Assembly: GCA_028290345.1 (NCBI GenBank)
Contig: JAQGKB010000267.1
Coordinates: 1-5,755 of the forward strand
Direction of reading: 5' to 3'
Source of the DNA: Hyphomicrobiales bacterium
GTDB lineage: Bacteria; Pseudomonadota; Alphaproteobacteria; Rhizobiales; Devosiaceae
DNA length: 5,755 nucleotides
The notes under the pieces were generated by a model. That model saw only the letters and a list, made by a program, of their open reading frames with translations, did not search any database and had not been told where the DNA came from. Of this stretch, positions 5,746-5,755 are shown in pieces. Every line of letters begins with the position of its first letter. Positions within the stretch are counted from its first letter, which is position 1. The position numbers were made by a program, and so were the translations under genes.

Positions 5746-5755
5746 ATGACCCAGC
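5746..5755 (+). CDS. First codons of the next operon gene, possibly an ABC ATPase
   Basis: ATG-ACC-CAG (Met-Thr-Gln) begins 39 bases after the DppC-like stop, behind a good ribosome site, and continues past the right edge. Importers of this type need one or two ATP-binding subunits (DppD/DppF-like), and none is present in the window, so an ATPase gene is the natural expectation. Three residues cannot confirm this; another pathway gene is equally possible from sequence alone. Confidence 0.4.

Noticed and set aside
5708..5749. Thirteen-codon ORF just after the second permease
   Set aside because: It is too short, lacks a ribosome site, and its end overlaps the better-supported start at 5746.

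Overview
The window looks like chromosomal or accessory DNA of a GC-rich Gram-negative bacterium, most likely an alphaproteobacterium of the Hyphomicrobiales (rhizobia, Devosia and relatives). This rests on the strong G/C preference at codon third positions, the absence of a lipobox on the substrate-binding protein (normal for Gram-negatives), and the gene mix of an NtaA/DszA-type flavin monooxygenase, a LysR regulator and a dipeptide-type ABC importer. The taxonomic guess is inference; no marker gene is present.

Layout. Positions 1-392 (minus strand) hold the N-terminal 130 codons of a flavin-dependent monooxygenase that runs off the left edge. Positions 393-892 are about 500 bp without a convincing gene and contain the divergent control region, with several short inverted repeats. 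Positions 893-1837 (plus) encode a LysR-type regulator that starts with TTG. Positions 1838-2389 are a second gap of about 550 bp, with an AT-richer centre, a few dyads and one doubtful small ORF (2166-2393) that touches the next start codon. From 2390 a tightly packed plus-strand operon begins: a family-5 periplasmic substrate-binding protein (2390-3913), a DppB-like permease (3935-4855) and a DppC-like permease (4855-5706, start codon overlapping the previous stop codon). The first codons of a further gene, probably one of the missing ATPases, begin at 5746.

How the genes may work together. Family-5 binding proteins with DppB/DppC permeases import peptides, nickel complexes, opines and other small solutes using ATP. 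NtaA/DszA-family monooxygenases use reduced FMN supplied by a partner reductase to cleave C-N or C-S bonds in chelators, sulfonates, sulfones or S-alkyl compounds. A LysR regulator between the two suggests one substrate-responsive unit in which the importer brings in a nitrogen- or sulfur-containing compound and the monooxygenase attacks it. The closest precedent I know is the EDTA pathway of Chelativorans BNC1 (monooxygenase EmoA with the EppABCD importer). The substrate here cannot be read from the sequence.

I see no RNA genes, insertion sequences, CRISPR arrays or phage features. Nothing here is clearly a new biological system. The most useful leads are the monooxygenase-regulator-importer association and the structure of the two long intergenic regions.
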